A stretch of 64,000 nt of DNA from Staphylococcus lutrae. Its GTDB lineage: Bacteria; Bacillota; Bacilli; Staphylococcales; Staphylococcaceae. This document shows, piece by piece, positions 41,463 through 51,736 of the stretch. The stretch lies in assembly GCF_002101335.1 (NCBI RefSeq), contig NZ_CP020773.1, positions 2,418,001-2,482,000 of the forward strand, given 5' to 3'. Both the position numbers and the translations under genes were made by a program. Under the pieces are notes generated by a model. That model saw only the letters and a program-made list of their open reading frames with translations, was not told the DNA's origin and made no database searches. How positions within the stretch are numbered: the stretch's first letter is position 1; the number at the start of each line of letters is the position of its first letter.

Positions 41463-42176
41463 TTATTTCTTTTCGGGTTTGAAAGCTAAGTGCATTGCAG
41501 CGACACCACCTGTAAAGCTATGCACCTTAACATTTTCAAAGTTAACGGCTTCAAACATAGACTTCAATGTTTCTCGATCTGGAAAATCAAATGCAGATTG
41601 TTGCAACCATTCATATTCTTGTTTTGATTTCGCAAATATCTTCCCAAATAATGGCATGATAAATTTAAAATACATTTTATAACCTTGCTTGAAAATGGGC
41701 ATTGTAGGTTGGCTTGTTTCTAGGCAGATGACCATGCCACCTGGTTTAGCGACACGGTAGAGTTCAGATAAAGCTTTCATATAGTCGGGAATATTGCGTA
41801 AACCAAAGCCGATTGTGACATAGTCAAACGTATCATCATCGAAAGGTAAGGCCATTGCATCCCCTTGAATGAGGCGTATATTGTCCATATGTGCCGTTTT
41901 TTCTTCGCCTACTTTTAACATATTTTCACTAAAGTCTAGTCCTGTAACTTCACCGTTTGGACCGACAGCTTGACTTAAGGCGATGGTCCAATCCGCAGTT
42001 CCACAACAAACATCTAATGCAATCGTGCCAGGTTGTACTTTCATTTCTTCCATTACTTTTTTACGCCACACTTTATGTTGTTCAAAGCTAATGATATTGT
42101 TAAGTCGATCGTATTTACCGGATATATTTTGAAATACTTCATGGACTTGTGCTTTATTTGCCTTATTTTTAGTCAT
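41463..42176 (-). CDS. menG: Demethylmenaquinone methyltransferase
   Basis: 237 residues starting [10 protein letters not shown] (AGAGG upstream; the longer start at 42221 is unsupported and overlaps hepS). SAM-dependent methyltransferase that makes menaquinone from demethylmenaquinone (also called ubiE). The SAM loop is [12 protein letters not shown], followed by [19 protein letters not shown] and 'CLETSQPT' motifs. Lies between the two heptaprenyl synthase genes, so ring and tail steps are encoded together. Confidence 0.96.
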   Translation of the reverse strand: MTKNKANKAQVHEVFQNISGKYDRLNNIISFEQHKVWRKKVMEEMKVQPGTIALDVCCGTADWTIALSQAVGPNGEVTGLDFSENMLKVGEEKTAHMDNIRLIQGDAMALPFDDDTFDYVTIGFGLRNIPDYMKALSELYRVAKPGGMVICLETSQPTMPIFKQGYKMYFKFIMPLFGKIFAKSKQEYEWLQQSAFDFPDRETLKSMFEAVNFENVKVHSFTGGVAAMHLAFKPEKK

Positions 42177-42189
42177 TTTGAAACCTCTT

Positions 42190-42756
42190 TTACTGTTTGA
42201 TATAGTTTTGTAATGTCGCAATCATATCGCGAATTTCAGCTTGACTCCAACCCATAAGATAACTGAGATGTTCAATTTCCAAATGTTCGATTAAGAAATT
42301 TCGAGCTTCGCTAAATGTTTTATCGGGATGATAATACATGATTAAGATGTGCACTAACAACGTTTCGATCTGTAATATATTTTCAAGTAACTCAGTTTTT
42401 GAAAGTGATGTGCCATGGTGTTGAACATGTGATTTTAATTCATTAATTTTTACGATGGCTTGACTCATTTGGAGCTGAAGTGTAACATCCTTTAAATCCG
42501 CAAGTAATTGATAGTAATGTGCACTGAGTAGATCCCCTATTAATATGGCGTCTCGTTCGTAATGGTAATAACTAATTCGATCGAGATGTTTCATAGATGT
42601 ATCAATTGAGAGACATGCAAGTTTTGCATTGAATGGGATGTCAAGCTGATCTAACAAATGACTCAAATGATGATTGATATGTATATTTTTAGGCTGATTG
42701 AGTAAATATAGTTGTTTATCGATTTGTTGTTGTAAACTTTCATAAGTATTCTCCAT
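42190..42756 (-). CDS. hepS: Heptaprenyl diphosphate synthase, small subunit
   Basis: About 188 residues, helical, without the aspartate-rich motifs of the partner. Such subunits (component I) set chain length with hepT. The identification rests on the weak family pattern and its position before menG-hepT. The start at 42756 has AGAGG upstream with 8-nt spacing. Confidence 0.88.
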   Translation of the reverse strand: MENTYESLQQQIDKQLYLLNQPKNIHINHHLSHLLDQLDIPFNAKLACLSIDTSMKHLDRISYYHYERDAILIGDLLSAHYYQLLADLKDVTLQLQMSQAIVKINELKSHVQHHGTSLSKTELLENILQIETLLVHILIMYYHPDKTFSEARNFLIEHLEIEHLSYLMGWSQAEIRDMIATLQNYIKQ

Positions 42757-42949
42757 AAGACACACCTCTAATTTTAATCACTCTCTATCTTAACATTATC
42801 AAACAAAAAATTAAATCTGAATTACTTTTTTCAGCAAAAGTCCTAAACAGTTATTTTTTATATTTATTGAGAAATTAATGATGATGAAATCCACTGTTTG
42901 ATTTTTAAAGTTTCACGAGGCTTAAAATGAGTATGTTGAATGTGAATAG

Positions 42950-42984
42950 AAAAAAGCCCCTATTTTGAAGTGTACTTCAATTCA
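42950..42984 (-). terminator. Terminator after hup
   Basis: AAAAAAGCCC / GGGCTTTTTT, with a further TTTTGAAGT/ACTTCAATT inner pairing, and T residues on the minus strand. Starts 22 nt past the hup stop. Confidence 0.88.
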
Positions 42985-43005
42985 GGGCTTTTTTAAATAA
43001 TTGAA

Positions 43006-43278
43006 TTATTTAACAGCATCTTTTAATGCTTTACCTGCTTTGAAAGCTGGAACTTTACTTGCAGGAATGTCAATCTCTTTACCAGTTTGAGGGTTGCGTC
43101 CTTTACGAGCAGCACGCTCACGTACCTCAAAGTTACCGAAACCGATTAATTGTACTTTTTCACCTTTAGCTAGTGATCTTTGAATTGATTCGAAAACGGC
43201 ATCAACTGCTTGACCAGCATCTTTTTTAGTTAATTCAGCTTGGTCAGCAACAGCGTTGATTAAGTCAGTTTTGTTCAT
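43006..43278 (-). CDS. hup: DNA-binding protein HU
   Basis: 90 residues. Histone-like dimer that bends and packs DNA. Contains [29 protein letters not shown], the dimer and DNA-arm part with the Pro at the arm tip. GAGGAGGTGA ribosome site upstream. Stands alone with its own promoter region and terminator. A TGATAAT-TCA-ATTATCA inverted repeat lies in its leader. Confidence 0.97.
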   Translation of the reverse strand: MNKTDLINAVADQAELTKKDAGQAVDAVFESIQRSLAKGEKVQLIGFGNFEVRERAARKGRNPQTGKEIDIPASKVPAFKAGKALKDAVK

Positions 43279-43305
43279 GTCAATTCACCTCCTCAAAGGT
43301 TATGT

Positions 43306-43326
43306 AATGATAATTCAATTATCATT
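43306..43326. repeat. Perfect 10-1-10 palindrome in the hup leader
   Basis: AATGATAATT-C-AATTATCATT is a perfect inverted repeat, 27 nt before the hup ATG. The layout differs from the Fur/PerR 7-1-7 boxes (here TGATAAT and ATTATCA are 3 nt apart). It may be an operator or an RNA hairpin. Confidence 0.5.
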
Positions 43327-43450
43327 ATGGTATGACTTTAACACAAGCCAACGCTACACTGCAACGATTTATACAAGAAAAACGTTGATTTCATCGCATT
43401 TTGTTGATTTTTTTCAAATATTGACATGAAATCGCACTATTTTTTAGATT

Positions 43451-44448
43451 TTACTCTGATTTTTTCGTACGGCCCATTAATGCTTTAACCGCATTTTCTA
43501 CCGGTTCACCTTCAAATAAGACATGATATAGTGCTTCAGTAATAGGCATTTCTACCTTCATTTTTTTGGAAAGGTGGTAGACAGATTTCGTTGTGTAAAC
43601 ACCTTCTGCAACCATGTTCATATGATTCATAATGTCTGACAAACTTTTTCCTTTGCCGAGTTGATATCCAAGTGAATAGTTTCTGGAGTGTGTAGACGTA
43701 CAGGTTACAATAAGGTCACCAATTCCCCCTAACCCTTGAAAAGTGATAGGATCAGCCCCTAATCGAACCCCTAAACGGGTAATTTCTGCTAAACCGCGTG
43801 TCATTAAAGCGGCTTTGGCATTATCCCGAATCCCATGCCAGCGATGACACCACTGGCAATCGCAATGATGTTTTTAAGTGCGCCACCAAGCTCTACACCA
43901 ATTAAATCTTCATTCGTGTAAACACGTAAATAATCAGTCATAAATAAATCCTGAATCAGCTGACGTATCTCAGCATGCTCAGAGGCTGCTGAGACCGTTG
44001 TAGGTTGTTTAATGACGACTTCTTCAGCATGGCTTGGCCCGGATAGCACGCCAATCCCTGCATTGTATTCAGGAGATATCGAGTCCGCTAGCATTTCTGA
44101 AACACGTTTAAAAGTTTCGTTTTCAATCCCTTTAGTCACATGAATCAATGTTTTTTTAGAAGTTAAGTGCTGATTGACTTGCAACATTACTTCTCGAATT
44201 GCCTTAGTAGGAAGTGCAATAACGAATATATCAGCATGATGAATGACTTCCTGAATATCAGTCGTTGCTTGAATTGTCGAATTTAATTGAACCCCTTTTA
44301 AATAATTACAATTGGTATGTTCATGATTGATTTCATTTACAGTGGCTGCTGTTTTCCCCCACATCAATGTATTGTGACCATTTTCTGCGAGGACATTTGC
44401 CAATGCTGTACCAAAACTCCCTGTGCCAAACACGGATATGTTTGCCAT
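43451..44448 (-). pseudogene. gpsA: Glycerol-3-phosphate dehydrogenase, one-base frameshift
   Basis: The first 214 codons ([16 protein letters not shown]; the NAD loop is GTGSFG) run to MGFG, then the frame shifts; the rest ([13 protein letters not shown] to the end) is in another frame. Adding one G to the C run at 43825-43827 on the plus strand gives [14 protein letters not shown] and exactly 332 residues, the family length. GGAGG precedes the ATG by 8 nt. GpsA makes sn-glycerol-3-phosphate for phospholipids, a core step, so the break is more likely a base-call or assembly error than a true loss. It follows der by 15 nt. Confidence 0.88.
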
Positions 44449-44463
44449 GCCTATCGCCTCCAT

Positions 44464-45774
44464 TTAATTTCGTTTACGCGCAATTATGTGTATCGGTGTA
44501 CCTTCGAATCCAAAGGCTTGTCGGATTTGATTTTCTAGATAACGCTTATAAGAAAAGTGCATGAGTTCAACATCGTTAACAAAGACGACAAATGTTGGCG
44601 GTTCAATCGCCACTTGTGTGGCATAAAAAATATTGAGACGTCGTCCTTTGTCTGTCGGTGTCGGATTCATACCAATGGCATCAGTAATGACTTCATTAAG
44701 TGTTGAGCTTTGAACCCGTTTTTTGTGATTTTCACTTGCTTCAATAATTAATGGGAATAAAGTACGTAAGCGTGTTCGTTCTTTAGCTGAAACAAATGCA
44801 ATTTGTGCATAATCTAAAAATTGGAAGTTTTTTCTTACTTCGTCCATAAATTTCTTCATGGTATTGCTATCTTTTTCCAATGTATCCCACTTGTTGACAA
44901 CAATGACAATGGCTTTACCTTCTTCATGTGCATAGCCTGCAACACGTTTATCTTGTTCGATAATGCCTTGTTCTGCATCAAGTACAACGAGTACTACGTT
45001 TGACCGTTCAATGGCTTTTAATGCACGTAAAACAGAATATTTTTCTGTGGACTCATAAACTTTCCCTTTTTTTCGCATGCCTGCTGTGTCGATAAGTACG
45101 TAATCTTGGCCGTCATAGCTATAAGCTGTATCAATCGCATCACGCGTTGTTCCAGCTATATTTGAAACGATAACGCGTTCTTCACCGAGGATGGCATTAA
45201 TTAAACTCGACTTCCCAACATTAGGTCGTCCTATGAGTGACAATCGGATTGTTTCCTCATCGTAAGGATCTTCCGTTTCAGGTTTGAAATGCTTAGCCAC
45301 TTCTTCTAATAAATCACCAAGTCCAAGGCCATGGGAGCCTGAAAGTGGAAACGGTTCGCCAAAACCTAGTGAATAAAAATCGAATATATCCGCTCTCATT
45401 TCCGGATTATCAACTTTATTCACAGCTAAGACGACAGGTTTTTTCGATTTGTATAACATTTGAGCCACCATTTCATCGTTTTGAGTGACACCTTCACGAA
45501 CATCTACCATGAAAATAATGACATCCGCTTCATCAATTGCAATTTCGGCTTGCGCACGAATTTGGGTTTGAAATGGTGCATCGCCGATTTCGATGCCTCC
45601 TGTATCTATAACATTAAATTCATGTGTTAACCAATCGCCACTGGAATAAATCCGGTCACGAGTCACACCCGGTGTATCTTCAACAATAGATACACGTTCA
45701 CCGACGATACGGTTAAAAATTGTAGATTTTCCAACGTTAGGACGTCCAACGATAGCGACTACAGGTTTCGTCAT
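44464..45774 (-). CDS. der: Ribosome-assembly GTPase Der (EngA)
   Basis: 436 residues. Two tandem G domains ([12 protein letters not shown] near 10-21 and [12 protein letters not shown] near 182-193) and a C-terminal KH-like domain, which together define Der. It matures the 50S subunit. NKVD and NKWD give guanine specificity. The gene starts at 45774 with AGAGGAAG upstream and precedes gpsA. Confidence 0.97.
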   Translation of the reverse strand: MTKPVVAIVGRPNVGKSTIFNRIVGERVSIVEDTPGVTRDRIYSSGDWLTHEFNVIDTGGIEIGDAPFQTQIRAQAEIAIDEADVIIFMVDVREGVTQNDEMVAQMLYKSKKPVVLAVNKVDNPEMRADIFDFYSLGFGEPFPLSGSHGLGLGDLLEEVAKHFKPETEDPYDEETIRLSLIGRPNVGKSSLINAILGEERVIVSNIAGTTRDAIDTAYSYDGQDYVLIDTAGMRKKGKVYESTEKYSVLRALKAIERSNVVLVVLDAEQGIIEQDKRVAGYAHEEGKAIVIVVNKWDTLEKDSNTMKKFMDEVRKNFQFLDYAQIAFVSAKERTRLRTLFPLIIEASENHKKRVQSSTLNEVITDAIGMNPTPTDKGRRLNIFYATQVAIEPPTFVVFVNDVELMHFSYKRYLENQIRQAFGFEGTPIHIIARKRN

Positions 45775-45974
45775 GATTGTTCTTCCTCTCTATGAATAAC
45801 TTAATAAATATAATATCAGTATATGCAATAACAACGCACATCGCGAAATACATAACAACGCTATTATAGCATGTGAAGTATGTTGAACAAAAGCAATGGT
45901 AAAAATGACTTATTCCTGTATCGTCATTTGTTGCCATAGGTTTGATGTCATGACATGACTGAAAACATTAAAAT

Positions 45975-46004
45975 GAGCTAGGTCACCTTGCGTGCACCTA
46001 GCTC
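45975..46004 (-). terminator. Terminator after rpsA
   Basis: GAGCTAGGT / ACCTAGCTC, 9-bp stem with 12-nt loop, followed on the minus strand by ATTTTAATG. It is the last of three hairpins in the 100 nt after rpsA. Confidence 0.75.
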
Positions 46005-46011
46005 GAATGAA

Positions 46012-46049
46012 GCGTAACAATAAAAGGATATGACTTTGTATTGTTACGC
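46012..46049. repeat. 10-bp inverted repeat after rpsA
   Basis: GCGTAACAAT and ATTGTTACGC are perfectly complementary across an 18-nt loop. A further ATAATCAT/ATGATTAT repeat (46050-46070) overlaps the rpsA stop. Neither ends in a good T tract; they may protect or process the transcript's 3' end. Confidence 0.5.
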
Positions 46050-46066
46050 ATAATCATCATGTATGA

Positions 46067-47248
46067 TTATAAGTCTAAATTTTTAAGTTTGTCACCAAAA
46101 ACATCACCTAAAGTTGGGTTGTTTTCAGCTTCATTTGTGGATTGCGTGTATTGTTGTGTTGTTTCTTCTGAAGCTTGTGATACTTCCTCTTCTGGTGTTG
46201 CTGCCTTGATAGAAAGCGAAATACGTTCTTCTTCAGGATTGATACCTAAAATTTTAACTTGTACCACTTGACCAGGTTCAAGTACTTCACCAGGTGTACC
46301 AATATGTTTATGGCTAATTTCTGAAATGTGGACTAAGCCTTGTAAACCACTCGCAATTTCAACAAATGCACCAAATGAGGCTAATCGCATCACTTTACCT
46401 TCCACAATGTCGCCTTCGCTATACTTGTCTTGAATTGTTTCGAAAGGACTAGGTAAAGTATCTTTAATTGATAAAGAAACACGTTCGGAATCTTGCTCAA
46501 CTGAACGCACTTTCACTTTAACTGTATCGCCAATGGATACAACTTCTTCTGGTGATTTGACATGCTCGTGTGATAACTCAGAAACGTGAACGAGTCCATC
46601 TACACCACCGAGGTCAATAAAAGCACCAAAGTTAGTTAAACGTGCAACTTTACCTTCAATCACATCACCAGCTTTGATGGATTGTAATAATTCAGCCTTT
46701 TTCTTTTCGTTTTCTTCTGCTTCAACCGCTTTACGACTTAAGATGACGCGGTTTTTTTCAGGTTCAAGTTCTTCAACTTTTAATTCAAGCACGCGACCTT
46801 CATAGTCAGAGAAATCTTCAATATAATCTGTTGAAATGAGTGATGCAGGGATAAAGCCGCGTTGTCCTACATCTACGACTAAACCACCTTTAACAACTTC
46901 TGTCACTTTTGCTTCGATGGTTTCATTTCGATCTAATTTTTCTTGTAAATATTCATAAGATTTTTCTTCTTCTAATTTTCGTTTTGAAAGGATGTAACTA
47001 CCTGATTCATTGTCATCATCTACTTCGATTTTAGTTACATACGCTTCAACTTCATCCCCAACTTTAACGACTTCATTTGCATTTTCGACATGATAAGTTG
47101 AAAGTTGGCTAATAGGGATAATGCCGTTGAATTTACCGCCATTAACATGGACAACAACGTGCTTATCTTCAATTTGTTGTACTTCTCCGGTAACCTTATC
47201 GCCCTCTTTAATGTCATTAATCATTGATTCATTGAATTCTTCAGTCAT
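46067..47248 (-). CDS. rpsA: S1-domain protein (RpsA homologue)
   Basis: 393 residues (394 from the first of two adjacent ATGs). Four S1 RNA-binding domains in sequence; the later two carry VHVSELSHEHV and VHISEISHKHIG. In Firmicutes the protein is shorter than E. coli S1 and may not be a fixed ribosomal protein. The C-terminus is acidic and low complexity. GGAGG stands a few nt upstream of the ATGs. Together with cmk this order is conserved. Confidence 0.93.
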   Translation of the reverse strand: MTEEFNESMINDIKEGDKVTGEVQQIEDKHVVVHVNGGKFNGIIPISQLSTYHVENANEVVKVGDEVEAYVTKIEVDDDNESGSYILSKRKLEEEKSYEYLQEKLDRNETIEAKVTEVVKGGLVVDVGQRGFIPASLISTDYIEDFSDYEGRVLELKVEELEPEKNRVILSRKAVEAEENEKKKAELLQSIKAGDVIEGKVARLTNFGAFIDLGGVDGLVHVSELSHEHVKSPEEVVSIGDTVKVKVRSVEQDSERVSLSIKDTLPSPFETIQDKYSEGDIVEGKVMRLASFGAFVEIASGLQGLVHISEISHKHIGTPGEVLEPGQVVQVKILGINPEEERISLSIKAATPEEEVSQASEETTQQYTQSTNEAENNPTLGDVFGDKLKNLDL

Positions 47249-47339
47249 CATGATTGCCTCCTTATACTACTACATAATAATAACTTCTTATAAAAGTCTT
47301 AAATTGTCAAGAAATTTAGATAAGTTTGAATAAAATAAA

Positions 47340-48002
<663 letters not shown>

Positions 48003-48011
48003 TTACCTTCC

Positions 48012-48040
48012 TTGTCGTTTGTTTAACAATATTTTATCAT
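48012..48040 (+). promoter_or_regulatory. Possible promoter of ansA
   Basis: TTGTCG (48012-48017), 17 nt, TATCAT (48035-48040). It lies in the 72-nt divergent gap to cmk. Confidence 0.45.
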
Positions 48041-48072
48041 AATGTTGAACCATTTTACGAGGAGGAACTGAA

Positions 48073-49041
48073 ATGAAAAATTTATTAGTCATCCATACAG
48101 GCGGAACAATTAGTATGTCAGAAGATGAATCGAATCGTGTGATGACGACTGATGACAACCCGATAACGCACCACCAAGATGTCATAAAGCAGTATGCAAA
48201 CATAGATGAAGTCATGCCTTTTAATGTTCCCTCTCCACATATGACGATTGACCATGTGAAAATTTTAAAGGACATCATAGAAAAACCTGAACATCTTTCA
48301 CAATATGACGGCTTTGTCATCACACATGGAACAGATACGTTAGAAGAAACAGCTTTTCTATTAGATCTCACTATTTCAACATCTAAACCGGTCGTCATTA
48401 CTGGCGCTATGCGTTCTTCAAATGAAATCGGCTCAGATGGATTATATAACTTCATCGCGGCCATTCGTGTTGCAATTGAAAATGAATCGGCCGGAAAAGG
48501 TGTGATGGTCGTTTTTAATGATGAGATTCACACAGCTCGAAATGTTACAAAAACGCATACGTCAAATACCAACACATTTCAAAGTCCGAATCATGGTCCA
48601 CTTGGTGTAATTACCAAATCAGGTGTCTATTTTCACCATCGACCGTATGAGCGACAATATTTATCAAATATTGACCCCTTGCTTCATATTCCTTTAATTA
48701 AAGCGCATATGGGAATGGGTAGCGAAATGCTGAATTTTTATGCGGATTGCGAGGTAGATGGCATCGTGATTGAAGCGCTTGGTCAAGGAAACCTGCCGCC
48801 CACTGCGATGCCAGGGTTAAATGCATGCCTGAACAAAAAAATTCCGATTCTCCTTGTATCCAGATCGTTTAATGGGATTGTCAGTGCAGTGTATGCGTAT
48901 GAAGGGGGTGGCCACCAATTATTTGAAAAAGGTGTCATCTTCTCGAATGGACTTAATGGTCAAAAAGCGAGACTGAAATTACTCGTAGCCTTAAGTAATG
49001 GTTTTCAACATGAGCAGATTCAAGATTACTTTAATATATAG
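48073..49041 (+). CDS. ansA: L-asparaginase (type I, cytoplasmic)
   Basis: 322 residues, no signal peptide. Converts asparagine to aspartate and ammonia. The two catalytic Thr lie in HTGGTISM (near residue 10) and THGTDTLEETAF (about 87). GAGGAGG is 8 nt before the ATG. It is monocistronic, ended by the hairpin after 49103. The neighbouring MFS-Rgg island separates it from ypdA, which in S. aureus lies close to ansA. Confidence 0.93.
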   Translation: MKNLLVIHTGGTISMSEDESNRVMTTDDNPITHHQDVIKQYANIDEVMPFNVPSPHMTIDHVKILKDIIEKPEHLSQYDGFVITHGTDTLEETAFLLDLTISTSKPVVITGAMRSSNEIGSDGLYNFIAAIRVAIENESAGKGVMVVFNDEIHTARNVTKTHTSNTNTFQSPNHGPLGVITKSGVYFHHRPYERQYLSNIDPLLHIPLIKAHMGMGSEMLNFYADCEVDGIVIEALGQGNLPPTAMPGLNACLNKKIPILLVSRSFNGIVSAVYAYEGGGHQLFEKGVIFSNGLNGQKARLKLLVALSNGFQHEQIQDYFNI

Positions 49042-49102
49042 TGTAAGTGATTATAAAGCATTGATGCAATGATTGCTGTGTACGCATCAACAGCAGTTAT
49101 GT

Positions 49103-49143
49103 AAATAGCCACCCCCCCATTTTGAAGTGAGGGACGGCTATTT
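49103..49143. terminator. Terminator between ansA and the MFS gene
   Basis: AAATAGCC pairs with GGCTATTT (with inner CCC/GGG), then six T. The loop contains seven consecutive C (49112-49118). Flanking A and T runs allow use from both convergent genes. Confidence 0.82.
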
Positions 49144-49178
49144 TTTATAGGTATCAAAGGTATTTAATTTCTTAACTG

Positions 49179-50350
49179 TTAGTTCAATTGTTTTCTCACG
49201 CTGAATACCATCATTGCTTCCACTAGAATTAAAGCGACGGCAACCCAAAACACGTTTTGAACATGAATCAGATCCGTTAAACCACTCATCATCACAAGTG
49301 ACAATGAAAAAGCGAGCGTACTCACGACCTCTATCACTGCATAGACATTTACGAGCGCTTCTTCATCGACGGACGTTTGAATGATTGTTGACTCTGGGAT
49401 TTCTTTTAATTGTGAAAAAAAGCCAATACATATCGACGCTACTAAGAAAATGATTGAATTTATAAAAACTAATGATATTGAAAATACGATGACTGTCAAA
49501 ATCAGTGATATAAAAATCCAAAACGATTTATGATGATTTAAATGACTCGAAAACTTAAGGATGCCCCACCCACCAAGAATGATGCCTATAGAGTGTGTCG
49601 TATTGATGTAGCCCCAGTATGTTTCGTCTTGTTTTAAAACGATGGATATAAAAGCTAAGATAATTGAGGAGACCCATATCGAGTTTGCAAAAATTTCAAA
49701 CAAATTAATACCTAAAATTATTTTTAATTGTGTGTTTGAAAAGATGCATTTCCACCCTTTAAAAACACTTTGTAGCGTCGTTTCATTTTCGACAACTTCC
49801 TTATTTACAGTTGGCAGATAATAACACATGATACTGGCTAACCAAAATAAAACAAGTGTAAGGAGTATCATATCATTAATGCCAAGTAACAATAAGAGTA
49901 TGCCGCCCATCCCCCAACCTACTACTTGAATCGTTTCATAAATAACGGCTAATATTGAGTTGGCTTTAATTAAATCCGTAGCATAACGCGGAATTAATGC
50001 TGAACTCGTCGGTCTAGCAAAACCATCCAAATGATGGTTACGAGACAATAAGTGAACAGTGCAATTTGATTTTTCATCGTGAGCATTAACAAAAATAAAC
50101 AAGTTAAAGCGATGGTTTTAGTCAATTGAGAATAGTATAAGACTTGATTAAGTTTCAGTTTCTTTGTCACAATAGGTAGAAAAAAACTGGAAATAAACCC
50201 TGAGACGCCAAAAATGATTGGAATAACCGAAGTAGAGATAACGGATTGTGTAATCAAATACATGTTTGAAATAACAGCAACTTTGAAAAACACATCTGCT
50301 AAATCAGCACAGGATTCTGCAATTAATAATGATTTAAATGATTGACTCAT
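49179..50350 (-). pseudogene. Major facilitator superfamily exporter, one-base frameshift
   Basis: Frame 1 starts at 50350 (GGAGG upstream) with MSQSFKSLLIAES and runs for about 115 codons; frame 2 continues from LDGFARPTSSALIPRYATD to 49179. One additional T at the AAA run (50029-50031 on the plus strand) joins them into 390 residues with about 12 membrane segments, a normal MFS transporter. Substrate unknown. The neighbour is an Rgg-type regulator in the same direction, a pairing common where Rgg proteins control an adjacent exporter. A real mutation in an accessory gene is more believable here than for gpsA. Confidence 0.75.
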
Positions 50351-50529
50351 AATGTGCCTCCAGTAACTTTATGACTTCGGGAATCATCATATCATCAATG
50401 AAATTAAACAGCCTCCTGAGCAAAAACCCCCTTTCTCACATTTACGTGGTACTTTATCATTTTAATAATCTAAAACTTCATTTTGATATGGGTGTTGCGC
50501 ACATGCGCCAAAATGTCGGCGCCTCTTCT

Positions 50530-50607
50530 TTAATACGCTGTGATAAAGATGGCGCACGCGATCAACATAATAAAAGGAAGTTTTATGGTGTGTCGTCTCA
50601 ACAGCAT
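50530..50607 (-). CDS. Candidate short hydrophobic peptide (minus)
   Basis: 25 codons on the same strand as rgg and the MFS gene. The N-terminus is basic (MLLRRHTIK) and the rest hydrophobic (LPFIMLIACAIFITAY), the layout of Rgg-activating SHP pheromone precursors and of short lipoprotein-type leaders (LIAC). No ribosome site is visible upstream, so it may be chance. Confidence 0.28.
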   Translation of the reverse strand: MLLRRHTIKLPFIMLIACAIFITAY

Positions 50608-50680
50608 CAATATTTATTTCATGATTTTGCGTTTTTTATTGCAGCTATTTCTATATTTAATCATACAATTTTTACAATGA
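50585..50680 (+). CDS. Candidate short hydrophobic peptide (plus)
   Basis: 31 codons beginning MVCRLNSINIYF and continuing in an almost wholly hydrophobic tail (ILRFLLQLFLYLII). AAAGGA lies 6-7 nt before the ATG at 50585, a fair ribosome site. It overlaps the minus-strand candidate. Its orientation is opposite to rgg. Similar in character to SHP peptides but not matched to a known one. Confidence 0.28.
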   Translation: MVCRLNSINIYFMILRFLLQLFLYLIIQFLQ

Positions 50681-50777
50681 GATCCCGATGCGATATCGCT
50701 TTGAATTTGTATACGCATATCTTTATATTACAATGCATTTATTAATATGAATTTATTTGTCATATATACAAATCGTG

Positions 50778-51635
50778 TTACGTTGTGGTCGCGCTTTTTA
50801 ATTCGTTTTCTAATTGTGATGCGAGGTGTAGGCAAGAAATCATTTTTAACGTTGTTATACATTTTTCCATTTCTAGAATCGCTTGTGTGCATTGATACTT
50901 TTTATAATCATAAAGGTTCGATGCAAAATGAAACATAAGACGTTCATAGACTTCAGTCTCATTAAAATTGTAGACCTTGATTTGCGTCTTAAAGTATAAG
51001 GCATCCAACCATTCGTTTCTTTTGATGCAAGTCAGATAAGCATTCAACAACATATGTGCGATGAGTTGTCGATTTGCGGGTATCGCGCTATAAAAGTCTG
51101 ATCGTTTACATAATTCTTTTGAGAGCATGATGAAAGTACGATGATTTAAGACTTCAAAAGTGTTGGCAAAAATTAGTAACTCGTAATAGCCCCAAAACTC
51201 TATTTTAAAAAGGTAATCTGTCAAATAACGTACATCTTCGTCTAACAAACAGAGCGTTTGGGTGACTTGTTGAAGTTTGGACTTGATTAGTATTGAATTC
51301 AATTTTTGATTGTAAGGTGGGGAAACATGATTTGTAGAGGTATGGATGAGTAGCTGTTTCATACCTTCTATATCTTTGTTTGAAATCAATTGATTCAATT
51401 TCAAGAGTGTTTCATTCAATTGATTAAGATGACAATCACTCATGACATACATAAATTCTTCTATAGACATATTCATGTTGTTTAAAGCCAATATAAATTT
51501 TCCAATTGTTAAATCTGTTTTTTCATGCTCAAAACGGGAAAGTTGTGAGATTGAAATCCCCTCTTCAGCAATATCTTTCAATTTAAAACCACGAGATTCT
51601 CTGAAGATTTTGAAAATTTTTCCGAAATGTTCCAA
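50778..51635 (-). CDS. Rgg/GadR/MutR-family transcriptional regulator
   Basis: About 285 residues from TTG at 51635, which has AAGGTGA 5 nt upstream. N-terminal XRE-type helix-turn-helix (FGKIFKIFRESRGFKLKDIAEEGISISQLSRFE), then a long helical repeat region like the peptide-binding C-terminal domain of Rgg proteins. Rgg proteins of streptococci bind short peptides taken up by oligopeptide permease. Rgg-type regulators are not part of the S. aureus locus I remember, so it appears acquired or lost elsewhere. It controls probably the adjacent MFS exporter (inference). Its ligand is unknown. Confidence 0.82.
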   Translation of the reverse strand: MEHFGKIFKIFRESRGFKLKDIAEEGISISQLSRFEHEKTDLTIGKFILALNNMNMSIEEFMYVMSDCHLNQLNETLLKLNQLISNKDIEGMKQLLIHTSTNHVSPPYNQKLNSILIKSKLQQVTQTLCLLDEDVRYLTDYLFKIEFWGYYELLIFANTFEVLNHRTFIMLSKELCKRSDFYSAIPANRQLIAHMLLNAYLTCIKRNEWLDALYFKTQIKVYNFNETEVYERLMFHFASNLYDYKKYQCTQAILEMEKCITTLKMISCLHLASQLENELKSATTT

Positions 51636-51689
51636 TAAAATCACCTTCTCTTGCAAATGTGGGAATTTTTAACTACAAAAGAATGATTA

Positions 51690-51736
51690 TTGACAGCCTT
51701 TGAGTGATTAAAACAATCGTGCTCAAAGGTTGTCAA
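51690..51736. repeat. 15-bp inverted repeat between rgg and ypdA
   Basis: TTGACAGCCTTTGAG and CTCAAAGGTTGTCAA pair over 15 bp (one G-U) around a 17-nt loop. Each arm begins or ends in a TTGACA-type box. No strong T tract on either side. It may be a weak terminator of ypdA or an operator in the rgg upstream region (55 nt before its start). Confidence 0.55.

Larger units (their letters stand above)
50351..50777. other. 427-nt spacer between Rgg gene and MFS gene
   Basis: The only clearly accessory intergenic stretch. Apart from the two short peptide frames described separately, it has a GC-rich palindrome-like part (TGTTGCGCACATGCGCC around 50490) and lacks a recognisable strong promoter. It must hold the MFS gene promoter on the minus strand. 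Confidence 0.5.

Noticed and set aside
49112-49118. Run of seven C as a phase-variable element
   Set aside because: It lies in the loop of a terminator, where it has no coding effect.
50371-50745. 124-codon plus-strand frame in the Rgg-MFS spacer
   Set aside because: No ribosome site, no family, and amino acid make-up typical of chance; the two short peptide frames fit better.
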